DNA of 64,000 nt from Rotaria socialis. Lineage: Eukaryota; Rotifera; Eurotatoria; Philodinida; Philodinidae. Positions 46,712 to 58,500 of the stretch are shown one piece after another (within the stretch, counting starts at the first letter, position 1; each line of letters opens with the position of its first letter). The notes below the pieces were generated by a model that worked only from the letters and a program-made list of their open reading frames with translations, was not told the origin of the DNA and searched no databases. The position numbers and the translations under genes were made by a program. The DNA lies in the NCBI GenBank assembly GCA_905331475.1, contig CAJNYU010001802.1:186001-250000 (forward strand), given 5' to 3'.

Positions 46712-49429
46712 ATGAATAAAACTCCGAACCATCATTCAATTGAAGCTATACCGAATCGTGAAAATATTCGTTTAATTTATTTAAATAATTCTCACGCAAG
46801 TGTTGATATTGAATCAAATCTGATTAAAATAAATCCGGCTACACAAATTTATACGGATATTAAACTATGTATCGACTTTATAAAAACATTATTTAATGAA
46901 AAAGTTTTTTTAATTATTTCAAATATTATATTGACAAAAAGTTTTTTTTCAATTTATTTTTTACAACCCATTATTGCTATTTTTATCTATGACGAAAAAC
47001 AAGATATCAGCGAATTAAAAATTCAATATCCTAAAATAATTGATCTCTATACAGATCATAATGAATTATTAAAATCTATTCAAGAAAAAATTCAATTTAT
47101 TGAAAAGCAAACATTTATCTATAGTTTATTTGATGAAAAAGAAAAATCAACTTTATTTCTTTGGCATTACATGTTAATCAATATTCTTAAGCAATTGCCA
47201 CAAAATGAATGTTCACACGATGAACTATTAGATAAAACTGAATTATTTCGTCGAAATTCTACAAGTCAACAGGTTGTTGACTGGTATTCGAATGAATGTT
47301 TTCTAAAGAAATTGTTAAATCGTGCATTGCATACAGCTGATTTTGATATTTTATATGCCGCACGTTTTTTTCTTATTGATTTATGTTGCCAAATTGAACA
47401 TGAAAATATTAAAAATGAGACCTATTTAATTGTGTATCGGACACAAATTATGTCTATGGGAGAAATTGAAGAATTAAAAAAATCTATTGGTTATTTAATT
47501 TTCATAGATACTTTTTTATCTGCGTCTCGTACTAAAAATAAATCAATTTTTCAACAAAAATTTTCAATCTACGAGAATGTTGTTCTCGAAATTCATGTTG
47601 ACCTGTCCATTGAAACAATTACTTTAGTCGATGCCTCGTTATTGAACTCAACATTGTGTGACAACGAAATTTTAATTAATATCAATTGTTTGTTCGAAAT
47701 AGAAGCTATAGAATATGATTTTATGAATAATTTATGGAACATAAAAATAATAGCAAACAACGATGGAAACATGCGTGTTAACAAATATTTAACACAGATA
47801 CAAAAAGAACTGGATTACCCCAGTAGAATGGTCTATTTTGGATATCTCCTTTGGAATGAATTGGGTCAAATAAATCAAGCAAAAAATTATTTTAACATTC
47901 TATTGAAATCATTATCAGAAAATGATGAAAATACTCCTAAAATTTATCTTGAACTAGGACAAATCAATGATGAGATAAAACAATATAATTTAGCATTACA
48001 AAACTATCAATCTGCTTTAGATATTTATCAAAAGCAACTATCGAAAGATAATATTCGTATTGCTTCGGTGTTAAATTATATTGGATTGGCTTGTAAACAC
48101 ATGGGTAATCTTGATCGAGCAATGGATTATTATCGGCAATCATTAAAAATTTACGAAAGTACATGTTCAAAAGATGAAGATCATCTACATCGAACTCATA
48201 CTATGGTGAATTTAGCTTTAGCATATAGAGATAAAAAAGAGCTCGATATTGCTCTTAACTATCTCACTCAAGTTTATGATATTCGCCGTAATATTCATTC
48301 GAATAATCATTCATTACTTGTAAACATATTAATTCATATTGCTAATGTTTATTATGATAAAAATGATTTTAATCACGCTCTTGAATATTACCAACAAATT
48401 CTATCGATCGAAGAAATAACATATCCAAATGATCATCTAAATAAAGCAACTACACTACGACAGATTGGTCTTCTCTATTGTGATAAACACGATTGGGATA
48501 ATGCTTTAAATTATTTAAATCATACATTAAAGATTCGTCAAAATTTATCCTCTCCGAATATAAATCATCCTGATATTGCCGTAGATTATGGTCATATTGG
48601 TAATGTTTATGAAAAAATGAATAATTTAGATTTGGCATTCCATTATTTAAATCAACAATTTCAAATCGAAGAAAATTATTTATCTTTTAATCATCCAGAT
48701 CTAATAAAAGATTTTGATAGATTAATAGATATTTTAAAAAAACAAAATCAATCTGAAAAAGCGATTAAATTATGCCAAGAAAAATTGTTAGAATTAGAAA
48801 ATATTCTTGGCACGGAATATGAAAATAATCCACGTGTGGCTCGTATATTAGTACTAATAGCAAGTATTCAGGAAGATAAAAATCCTCGAGAAGCTCATCA
48901 ATATTATCAACAAGCTTTGGAAATATTTGAACATAATAAAAATGAAGAAAATTTTCGACTTAGCCTTTCTGCGATGATAAATTTTTATTGGAAATGTCGA
49001 ATGTTTGATCGTGCATTACTTTGTCAAATGAAATTACTTGATCTTCAACGTTCAAAATCAACACCGAACAATCAAGGTGTAGGTTATTGTTTACGTGATT
49101 TAGCACGACTTTATCGTGCGATGAATAAATCAAGTGAAGCTTTAAAATATTTTGATCAAAGTTTAAGTATCTTGAAAACAAAATATGGATCAGAACATAG
49201 CGATGTGAAAAATATTCAAAAAGAAATTTTGGATTTAAAAGAAATACTTAAATCTTTATCATCGGACGCTGATGAAGATTATAATTATCGTCGTTGTTCG
49301 AATGCACATAAAGAATTGTTTACTATACCATATGAAGATCCGATTTCTCGATCATCAACATTAAGTTGTGGTAGAAGAAAAAAATCATCTGTAGCAGATT
49401 TAGCAAGTGCAGTGTGTGTTATTCTATAA
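46712..49429 (+). CDS. Divergent mono-ADP-ribosyltransferase domain fused to kinesin-light-chain-type TPRs
   Basis: A single uninterrupted exon codes for 905 residues. Residues 15-165 form an alpha/beta region that I do not recognise. Residues 175-350 resemble an arginine-type ADP-ribosyltransferase: VYRTQIMS with Arg243, then FLSAS (268-272) where STS is expected, then LCDNEIL (315-321) where the ExE catalytic loop would lie, followed by LFEIEAIE. If aligned correctly the second, catalytic Glu (319) is kept and the first is Asp317. From about residue 376 to 850 there are about ten 42-residue TPRs (for example YNLALQNYQSALDIYQKQL), then a basic tail. ART-TPR fusions are characteristic of Rotaria-like bdelloids. 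Target unknown. The lack of introns contrasts with its neighbours. Confidence 0.8.
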   Translation: MNKTPNHHSIEAIPNRENIRLIYLNNSHASVDIESNLIKINPATQIYTDIKLCIDFIKTLFNEKVFLIISNIILTKSFFSIYFLQPIIAIFIYDEKQDISELKIQYPKIIDLYTDHNELLKSIQEKIQFIEKQTFIYSLFDEKEKSTLFLWHYMLINILKQLPQNECSHDELLDKTELFRRNSTSQQVVDWYSNECFLKKLLNRALHTADFDILYAARFFLIDLCCQIEHENIKNETYLIVYRTQIMSMGEIEELKKSIGYLIFIDTFLSASRTKNKSIFQQKFSIYENVVLEIHVDLSIETITLVDASLLNSTLCDNEILININCLFEIEAIEYDFMNNLWNIKIIANNDGNMRVNKYLTQIQKELDYPSRMVYFGYLLWNELGQINQAKNYFNILLKSLSENDENTPKIYLELGQINDEIKQYNLALQNYQSALDIYQKQLSKDNIRIASVLNYIGLACKHMGNLDRAMDYYRQSLKIYESTCSKDEDHLHRTHTMVNLALAYRDKKELDIALNYLTQVYDIRRNIHSNNHSLLVNILIHIANVYYDKNDFNHALEYYQQILSIEEITYPNDHLNKATTLRQIGLLYCDKHDWDNALNYLNHTLKIRQNLSSPNINHPDIAVDYGHIGNVYEKMNNLDLAFHYLNQQFQIEENYLSFNHPDLIKDFDRLIDILKKQNQSEKAIKLCQEKLLELENILGTEYENNPRVARILVLIASIQEDKNPREAHQYYQQALEIFEHNKNEENFRLSLSAMINFYWKCRMFDRALLCQMKLLDLQRSKSTPNNQGVGYCLRDLARLYRAMNKSSEALKYFDQSLSILKTKYGSEHSDVKNIQKEILDLKEILKSLSSDADEDYNYRRCSNAHKELFTIPYEDPISRSSTLSCGRRKKSSVADLASAVCVIL

Positions 49430-49609
49430 ATAAAGTCATATTTTTGTCTAGTAATTAATGCTAATGGGTTATAATCTTCCATAGTTGCATGCACACATTG
49501 CCATGCTAATTAAGCTTGACGTTGCAAAGTTCTTTCTGAATATTGCTTTACTGCATGGTAACGCATAAATCTTAACTCCGACAAATTCAAATAAATATAC
49601 AAGTTGCGT

Positions 49610-50563
49610 TTATTGAATTATTAAAAATATAGAAAAATTCATTATAAATATAAAAATAAACCATGGAAGAGACAATTTTGCATTGCTACGATAGCAAACG
49701 TGCGTTACGTGATCAGGTTTAATACAAGGTGAATGGTGTCGACACATGGAATCACACATGAAACATCCATCATTAGTAATAGTTTCATAATTCATACATC
49801 CAACTCCACTACAACAATTACATTTACAAATGGTATTACCATCAGTACCACTGATACATGTACCAATAGCTTGGCCAATATTTGAAAAAACTGGACATAA
49901 TGCTGGATATTGATTTTGACAGGCTTGTGTACAAGCTTCTGACGAACATTGAAATGCTAATGTTGTACCCACATTCATAGGCGAACAATACGAACCAGTT
50001 CTACAGCACATACATGAGCATGTATTACCTAACCAAAGACTAACGGTTGTTGTTGTTGTTGTTGTTGTTGCTGCTGCTGCTGTTGTCGTTAACGTTGTTG
50101 TCGTTGTTGTTGTTGTTGACGTTGACATTGAAGTTAAAGGACTCACACATGTACCTTGTGTTTGTCCAACTTGATTTGCTACACATATATGTGGATATTG
50201 ATTGGCACATGCTATACTACATGATTCTACTGCGCATATGAATGCAATAGCATTACCAATATATGAAGTAGGACATGAAGGAGAACCCGTATTACAACAA
50301 TCACATCGGCAGGTATATTGTGGAATTGGTGTTGGTTCACATTGTACTGAAATTACAGTCGTAGGTTGATTTCCTCGACATTGAGCATATGTGGCTCGAC
50401 ATTGTACAATACATCGCTCTAATGTACAATTATGTACGCAAATGGTTGGTAAAAGAGTAGGATTACATGATATACCAGAACAACACGAGCAAAAACATGG
50501 GCTTTGTTGTGCACGAACAATTGCCAATAAAAAACAAAACAGAAATAGATGCATCTTCTTCAT
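49610..50563 (-). CDS. Secreted Cys-rich protein with Thr-rich linker
   Basis: A single exon codes for 317 residues. A signal peptide is clear (MKKMHLFLFCFLLAIVRA). Four Cys-rich modules share a CxCxCC core and a CxxxCxxxYP-type second half. Modules 2 and 3 are separated by a Thr/Ala tract of about 35 residues that is probably O-glycosylated. The C-terminal 20 residues are hydrophobic (LPWFIFIFIMNFSIFL), so a GPI anchor or membrane end is possible. No named domain is recognised. The internal repeats suggest duplication of one module. Likely extracellular or surface-attached. Confidence 0.8.
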   Translation of the reverse strand: MKKMHLFLFCFLLAIVRAQQSPCFCSCCSGISCNPTLLPTICVHNCTLERCIVQCRATYAQCRGNQPTTVISVQCEPTPIPQYTCRCDCCNTGSPSCPTSYIGNAIAFICAVESCSIACANQYPHICVANQVGQTQGTCVSPLTSMSTSTTTTTTTTLTTTAAAATTTTTTTTVSLWLGNTCSCMCCRTGSYCSPMNVGTTLAFQCSSEACTQACQNQYPALCPVFSNIGQAIGTCISGTDGNTICKCNCCSGVGCMNYETITNDGCFMCDSMCRHHSPCIKPDHVTHVCYRSNAKLSLPWFIFIFIMNFSIFLIIQ

Positions 50564-51540
50564 ATTCTACTGGCGGAAGCTATACCACTGAAGAAAAAAT
50601 TGACATATTCATGACAAAAAGAAAAAGGAAGAAAAGAAAAACATAGCAGAAAGATGATTTCAAGGTTGAATTTATTTATCAACGTGTTATTTGACGATTA
50701 AGTAAAATATCACTTACATGTATATTAATAATCTCAAGAACGGTATATGAATAGGTTGTAACAATTTTACTATAAACCTAGGGCACAACTTAACCTTTGT
50801 ATTTGTAAGATCAAAACTCAGTATCACATTTAATATGGTTTCAAGAGACATGATTTCCTCGAAATAGTTGCAAGCTTCAAAATTGAATAATAATAATCAT
50901 AATAAATATTGATACAAATATGAATCGTTACTTCACAAATAAATGACATACGAAACTCGTCACATTAATCTTGCTAATATTAGTTGAAGTATTTTGATTT
51001 CTATACGGCTCACATTTCTAGAAAAACTTGTACATAAGAGACAGAACAGTTACTTTTATATTTTGCCTCCATCAATTGCAAATGAATTTATATGAAATAT
51101 TACTTACAAATAATATTGACACATAGTATATTATGGAAGACTATTTTTTGTTATCTTATGTTTTAGTATCAAAATAGTTTTATTAAGAAAAACTTTTATT
51201 CGTTTAGAATCTTGATTATATTACCCTCAGTGAATTTTTTCCGTTGTCTAGAGTATGGATGTTAGCGAGTTTATCTATTATCTCCCTCACACCTCATATT
51301 TTCTAGATGAAAATATGAGATCTTTTTATTCGGAGCAGTTGTATCTCGTTCGGATGAGTGTACAGTGATAACACTATGTATCTGTATATTCCTTTGCTTC
51401 CCTAGTTCCTCCGATATATCTTAGATATGTGACACTACTAAATATTTCAACTTAATATCAGTGGTATTTTTTTTATAACTGCTGACTGTTTCAGGAAACT
51501 CATTTGTTTTCTTTATTCTTTTTTTAAGTAGCATTGAAAG
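50564..51540. other. Intergenic DNA
   Basis: AT-rich. No gene or repeat that I can support. Confidence 0.5.
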
Positions 51541-52448
51541 TTAAGTATAATAAATCTTATGGAAAGAGTTCCATACACGGTTACCTCGAACAGAGCCATA
51601 ACGTTCGAACAACTGAACTGCGGGAATCCCCTGACTGCCAAACTTGGCTTGAAACCCACCATCGCTCGTAACATCAAAACCGCCACAATTAGGATCATTA
51701 CCACAGTGCTCAATAGCATCAACAATACTTAAAATACAGGCATTTGGATATAAGTTGTTTTTGTTGTTTCGACATAAATAAGTCTCATCATGTATGACAC
51801 TTCGATCTCTCAGCACATACGTATATCGATGACATTTGTTTGCATCCAGCTTCGATTGAACATTAGCTAGAATATTATTTAAAATTGATATTTATGTATT
51901 TGATTATGTGCTTTATCGGTTCACAATATAATTCGAAAAGCAGCCAAATATTTTAAAAAGACACTTCACGTAGCTCACGGATGATAGAGATGGAACAGTC
52001 AGAAATCATACTCTCAAATCAACTAGAACTTGCAAACCACGCGTTTCCCTCACCATAAAGAAAAAATTAAGCTTTAATAAATTCACGATGATTCGTAGTT
52101 CATTTGCTGATTTTCAGCGGAAAATGATGAGTTCCATTACTTTCTACTGCGTCCCGAATTATCGAACCTATCAAATTGATCAATTGTATGGTTTTAGATT
52201 CGGTTGACATGTATTCGATAGATCTCAAGTTGAGTTTAATAGAATTATCAAATATTCAACTTGGTTTCATTGAGCGTACTGACTGATCGTACCAATTCAA
52301 TAATTTTTAACATGAGATGTAGCACATCAGACTTCATAGTAATCAGTAATAGTAATCGTATGAATATATACTTACTATTGTTTGGATGTCGAAACTCAGA
52401 AGCTAGTAGACAACCGCTGGCTGCAAATAATATCAAAATACCAAACAT
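51541..52448 (-). CDS. Small secreted Cys-containing protein
   Basis: Two exons (52376-52448 and 51541-51866) join in phase to 132 residues. Exon 1 is a signal peptide (MFGILILFAASGCLLA plus a few residues). The mature part has five cysteines (in KCHRY, YLCRN, NACIL, EHCGND and NCGGF) and ends in FERYGSVRGNRVWNSFHK. The pattern DAIEHCGNDPNCGGFDV recalls a PAN/apple-like turn, but this is weak. The intron is 509 bp. Function unknown. Confidence 0.6.
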
Positions 52449-53130
52449 GTCCGCGCAGTATATGCTTTATTTGTTTCAATTTTATGCAGGTAATAACGAG
52501 AGTCCTTTCTTCAAGCTGTTTGAATTGTTTCTACCTTTTAAAACTGATGTGGTACATATTTTTCTTGTTGTATACGCAACTTACTACCGAATTAAATACT
52601 AACGAGTCAAGCAGAAAATGCACAGAGTCACATTTAATATCAATCATCATTAGCATTGGTAATCGCTTCCACCTACAGAACCGACACAATATTTTTTACA
52701 AATGTAAAGAAAGAAAGTAAACGGTTCTGTGCGTGTACGGATATCCGTGTACGGTATGCAGTACAGACATCTATGAGAATATTAGTGTTAGCAATGGTCT
52801 TCTATTTCAAATAAAAGTTTTAGATTATGATTATTTAGAAATATAGTTATGTGTACTAACAGTAACGGTTTTCGCTTATGTGAAACTTTTACTAGAAAAC
52901 AGCAGATTAAGATGAAAATGTTTATTCGTAACTTTAAATGAATAGTCTGATAAAGAAAAGTAGAAAGAGCAAAAAATGAGCTGTCTGAATTATGCGGAAA
53001 CCTATAAAAGTAACAGTTATTTTTGGTTCCTTGGTTATTGAGAAGGAAATTCTAATTTTTTTACCGCATTAACATGAAAGTATAGCAAAAAGAGGTGTCG
53101 CGCTTATATTGTCAGCAATTAAGCGCTAAG
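52449..53130. other. Intergenic DNA
   Basis: No supportable gene; overlapping short plus-strand ORFs at 52261-52720 are antisense to exon 1 and its flank. Confidence 0.45.
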
Positions 53131-53304
53131 ATCCCATGTCACCCCGTGCGTTTTGGTGCGCGTAGAAACGTCACGTACGTACGCGCATGGTGACGCACGT
53201 ATCGGTGCCCATACCCGTACGCGCACCGAGCGTTACGTTTCTACGCGTGCCAAGTGCGCACAACGTTACGTGCGCGCACCAAAACGCATGGAGTGACATG
53301 GGAT
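53131..53304. mobile_element. CpG-rich foldback element (MITE-like)
   Basis: The two ends are 32-bp inverted repeats with two mismatches: ATCCCATGTCAC(C/T)CC at the outside, followed by (G/A)TGCGTTTTGGTGCGCG. The 174-bp element is dense in CG dinucleotides (CACGTACGTACGCGC and similar) in AT-rich surroundings. No clear target duplication is seen. There is no ORF. Confidence 0.8.
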
Positions 53305-55520
53305 ATCAAAATTCGATGACTTCTTCACTTGTTTCAAGATAATAGACATACTATTGAGCACAATTTCTATCGACTTTCCTTTAATTTTAAGAAATAAGAA
53401 ACAATTTTCGCCATTTATTTTGAATTATAATGATACAACACATATATTTTAACTCTGACTTGTAATTACGAATGTCTCGGAAGAAAAGCGCACACGATTG
53501 TAGAGTATGGTCTGGGTGTGGGCGTTTGTCGCTCCTTTAACTACACCCCCCTCTCCACCTATACTACCACACAGACGCTCACACTCACCCATTTCCATTT
53601 TCTCGTATTCATCAATGTATTGATTGAGAACAGAATCGACACAAACGAATTCGCGTATGAACATGAAAAACCCTTCATTTCAGCCTACAATAGGTACATT
53701 TTTTTTGCTTCCACTTTTCAAAAGCAATTCTGGGCTGTGCTGCCCAAAAACAAAATTATAAAGATATAACTGCAGTATCTGGGAACAAATCCTGTAGACA
53801 TTTTATTTGGTTTATCAATTAGCAACAGAGACCCAAGTAGGCAACTAGGTTGATCTACAGTGATCGCAAACCACGGCTTTTACTTCGGGTGCGTGATAGG
53901 CAGACCATCTAGTCTGTCTAATTTTTTTTCTATATATAACTTCTATCGGTTACACCGTATCTATGTCTGTAATATAGATTCAGTTGAATTAATTTTCAAG
54001 AAGGGTATTTAAATTTGAGAAACTAAATAAATTTAAACTTAAGTTTGACCAAAAAGGGTAATAATGTTGACAGTAGAAAATGACGACAAGGTGTGAATAA
54101 GAGTAAGAAAGTTCATTTCGCGGTCAATAAATTATCATTTTAAGGAAATTTTCGTTCTTTTTCATTTCTGTTTTTTCAATAATAAACTTTCGATTGGAAT
54201 TTGTTGTTTGGTTCATCAATTTTCAGAATGAAAAAATATGGAGTGTGGGTGTGAATCTCAGAGTTCTTGCCGTCAGCTTTTATGTGAAGAGAAGATCCAT
54301 ATCTGCTGCCACGCCCGGCCTGCACCCATGCTCACACCCAAAACCTGCTGCTCCAAAATTTGTCAAAATTTCACAGCCCGATAGAAGTTTGCCATAACAG
54401 ACTGTTCATAGAATCGTTAAAAAACGACCTTATAACCCTTCTCTGTAACGATAATCTTTTCAACTTTTTTTTGCGTTTTTGTCAAAACCAGTGTTTCGTG
54501 AGAAGCGCCGAATTGTGGCACGTGGAACCTCCCTTTAACTTCGTCCGATCGAGCTGAGATTTTTATCACAAATATTTTGAAGTATCCTCCAGAGGCAGAA
54601 TCGGCCATTTTAATTTTTGATGCTCCCATCCGGATTTAGAGGGTTCTCAAGGCCAGAAAACCGGTTTTTCAGAGAAGCGTTTGATATTTTTTTGTGAAAA
54701 AAGAAAATGAGATTTTCCAAGAAGCTCAAAACTACCTCTGAGATATAGTCGTAGGTATTTTCAAAAACATTTTTAGTCCAATCGGACAAAGTTTGGTGAG
54801 ACTCTACCATGGCAAGAGTAAGACTTGTGGAAAACTAGAGTTTTCCAAAAAACCATGAAAACGGCTTCTGAAAATTGTGTCCAGGAATATGTGCCTCTTC
54901 ATTTTAGGTGATCTATCTGCGAGAACAATTTTTAATCCGATCGGACTTACCATCTTGGAGATCTGAACATTGTGAAAAAAGAGCGGGGCGGGGGGGGGGT
55001 ACCCTTAAAGTTTCTTCAAATGATAGGAGAAAAATCTTGAGAGAAAAAAGCTTTTTTTTGCAAGTTTTTTTTGCAAATAAATGTGTATTCGCCCTACGTA
55101 GCTCGGGTATTGATTTATCATTAGCAGTTTTCAGACAACTTTCTAGTTGGTTCCTCGCAACGGAACCTATTGCTGGAAGACGCCGAAATCGTTTTTTTGT
55201 CGATGACTAATTTCATTCATCGATTCTCTGCCCAGAATATGTAGGAATTCATGAGGAATCGACCGTTTGTTTCGGCATCTGGAACCGTGGGCTGGAACAC
55301 GTCGGAAGATTCTGACCGAAACAGAGAGGACATAGACAGGTGAATAAGTATCATGGAAAAGATATATATAGTAACGCAATCACTCTTGGTTGAAGAATAA
55401 AGCATACAGGTTTTGAACAACAGCAAAATATGATAAAACGAAATGAAAAATTGCTTTAGTAATGTATAGATAGGAAGAAGAACAATACTTCTAAGAAGAA
55501 GATATCGATTTTGTTCTGAA
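53305..55520. other. Repeat-like DNA 3' of PSME4
   Basis: Short TGTGGG-type tracts are at 53512-53523 and 54241-54252. From about 54360 to 55210 the sequence is G+C-richer and looks like a dispersed element: repeated phrases of the type (A)ATCGGAC and GATCGGACTTACC, a pure G run at about 54986-54999, and short ORFs without recognisable domains. Class unknown. Confidence 0.4.
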
Positions 55521-58500
55521 TTAGGCATAATAGTTAGGAGAAATCAAAAAATCAGCTAGGATGACAAGTTGATCTTTAGTAAACTTTTCACGGTGTTCTT
55601 GCCATGAATCATGATGAGTACGACGAAATTCTGACAGAGTATTCTTGATTGATTTCTAAAACGAAAGATGGAATTTTATTTAACTCCACAAAATCTACCT
55701 ACTTGAATAAGATTTGGATCCTGTGAATGCTCGCACAGAAGCATCAAAACATCAGGAACATGAATTGAAATATCGTATGGACTCGAAAGAACCATCGCAC
55801 ACAGGCCAAGAACACCTACTCGAAGCAAAATACGACTGTCAAATCATCTATAATACAAATACTTACCACCGTGTCGTTTGATAATATATTCAGCTGATGT
55901 CACTTTTTTGCCATCGACTTTGATGAAATAGTTCGTTTTTCTCATCAGGCGAAAATAGTTCTGTTAATCAAACAATGTTTGTCAAAAAACTCAAGATAAC
56001 AATTTTTACCAGATCCTCCTTGACGATTTCAATAAAGCCACATTGATAGAAGCCAGCTAGAGTAACTGAAGCGATTGTTCGCACTTCGAACTGTTCATCG
56101 AAGAGACATTTGAGAATAAGTTCACGTATGCGCGATGCAAAAGGACGAGCATTAAATAGGTTAAAAAAGACCATATGCTGAGCAAATTCAATCGCAGCAC
56201 AGCGTGCATGCCACTTAGAATTTGTGCACACCTACATATTGCAGTGAACAAAACTGGTTTATAGAATCTAGTCCTGTTTATTTTCTGTATGTATGTACAT
56301 ACATATTCTATTTGTTCGATGAGTGCTTCTATAAAAGAAACATGCAAGTAAGAAGCAGCAATACACATTCGACTGAGTGTTAACCGCTCTCGAATGCTTT
56401 GATCATTGGCTACAATACTTTCAATATTGCAGAGCTAATCAAAACAAATGCATAGAAAAAATGTTTTCTACTAAAAGCATAAAAACTATATTAATATATA
56501 CATCAGGAAATAGCCGAATGATTCCATGTTTTATTGGTTGTAGAGATCTGCTAGCTATTTCTATGCAGAGTTCAATTACTAAACAAGACATGAAATAAGT
56601 TGATTTCAATAGTAGCACATATTGTTGTTACTTGTTTCGATAAAGTTCAGCGCTTGACGAGCGTTGGGATCGATTTCCATACTTTCACCAGAAATATTGG
56701 CTGTAAAGAACAAATTTTCAGGAGTCGAAGTCAAAGAAAAATCTACCGAGAGGCGTCCTTTCACAAATGTCTATCGCTTGTTGTAATCGTTCATGTATGC
56801 CATTGGAAAAAAGATCGACACTGGGATGGCGTTTTGATTGACCATTGGGCAACGTTATATCGTGACTGAGTGATATGCCGAGAATACTATGATATAAAGA
56901 GAAAGATTTCTTGGCTAAAATGTTGAAATTGATCTCTTACGAAGCAATGTATTCTCGTACGGATTTGTATGGATGTGCCAACATGTCTTTGGCATGATCA
57001 TTGATAGCATGCCAAACTGCGGGGATGCGCCATTCGAAATTCTCCAGTTTTTGAACTAGATGCCAGCGAGATGTTTCAATTAACGTGTTTGTTGTTGAAG
57101 GAGTGTTTATCAAAGAATGCATAAATTCAATAACACGATACATTCGTCTAGGATCTACATCTGCCTATTGAACAAAAGAACTAATTCGTAACATATGTTA
57201 TTTATATGCTCAGACTGACCATAATAAGCCAGAAACCGTAACACCAGTCAAGAACTGCTTCTGAACTGAGATTCTTACAGGCTTCGTTGAGAAATGGTGT
57301 CAGTTTGGACCAGAGTTCATCAAGCTATACGCACATCATATAAATAGACTGGAATCCTTACAGAGTCACTCACCATTTCTAGTGTCCAATATTTCGATCC
57401 ACGAATCATACCAGCAACAATTTCGGCGGCCACTCGTTGACTTGCTTCTTGTTTCTCTTTTATGTCTACACGAATAAGTGCATTCAATTGTTCCATAAAT
57501 ATTTCGACAAAGACCGAGCCAAAGTTTCGAAAGAGACCCTAGAAAAGTTTTACATTGACAGTTTTCCTTCGAAAATGCATGTAAATATCTTTGCTTTCTT
57601 TCATATGCATTATCTACCCTTAAACATTCGATATCGAATAGAATCGAAACTGTTGTCTGTCTCTTTATCTAACACCATAAATTGAACGAATTGTGCAACG
57701 AATTTTTTGTCATTAAATCGATCGTACAAGATTGCTACTTGTTCTGGCATATTCTCTCGCGTGTATCGCTCTCGTTTATTAAGTGGATATTTGATGATTT
57801 TCGGCCATTTATAATACCCATGAAAACTCTTATCTAAAAAACAGGTTTGTTCCCATTCAGTTTGTGTTTTTGGTGGCTTATAATCATTGATTATTATCCA
57901 TAAATTATCATCACGATCACCAGGATGGCATTCATTGTTGATTAGCCGATGAAGAATCTCCTCAAGCGTTTTTTCGGCATAAATTCGAGGTGGTTTTTGC
58001 AAACGACATAGGCTGGAAATACACTGAGAAGTTGCCTGAACATATGCACGAGATAACTTCTGTCAGATAAATGTTACCAACTAACCTTTCGTAATTCACT
58101 ATTGTCATGAACGAGTAAATCGGTAGATGTTCGAACACATGACGATGGAATAGGTACACACCTTTGAAGAAGAAGGCAGATAAAAGTGATCGTTCTCTCT
58201 TGTTGTCGCCAGGCTCTAAATATTCGACAAATTAAGAATATTTTCTTTTCAACAGTAATACTTACAGTCGATCGTCATTCAATAGTGAATTGAGCGTTTT
58301 CATGAGATTCTTGTACGATTGAATGTTTTGTTGATTGCGTTCTTCTCGGATTTTATCACACGTTTCCATTTCTTTGGGTTCTAACGGACGCCAGAGAGCT
58401 GCTGCTGCACGTATTGATGTGTCGTTTGTATCCTCGATGATTGCTGGTGTATTAAACAGTTTGCTAATTCTTTTCACAATTTGATCGATCAAATTTTGTG

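Noticed and set aside
47593..49181. Minus-strand ORFs of 60-75 codons
   Set aside because: Antisense shadows of the 905-codon ART-TPR gene.
50047..50241. Leu-rich plus-strand ORF resembling a signal peptide
   Set aside because: It is the complement of the Thr-rich linker of the secreted Cys-rich protein.
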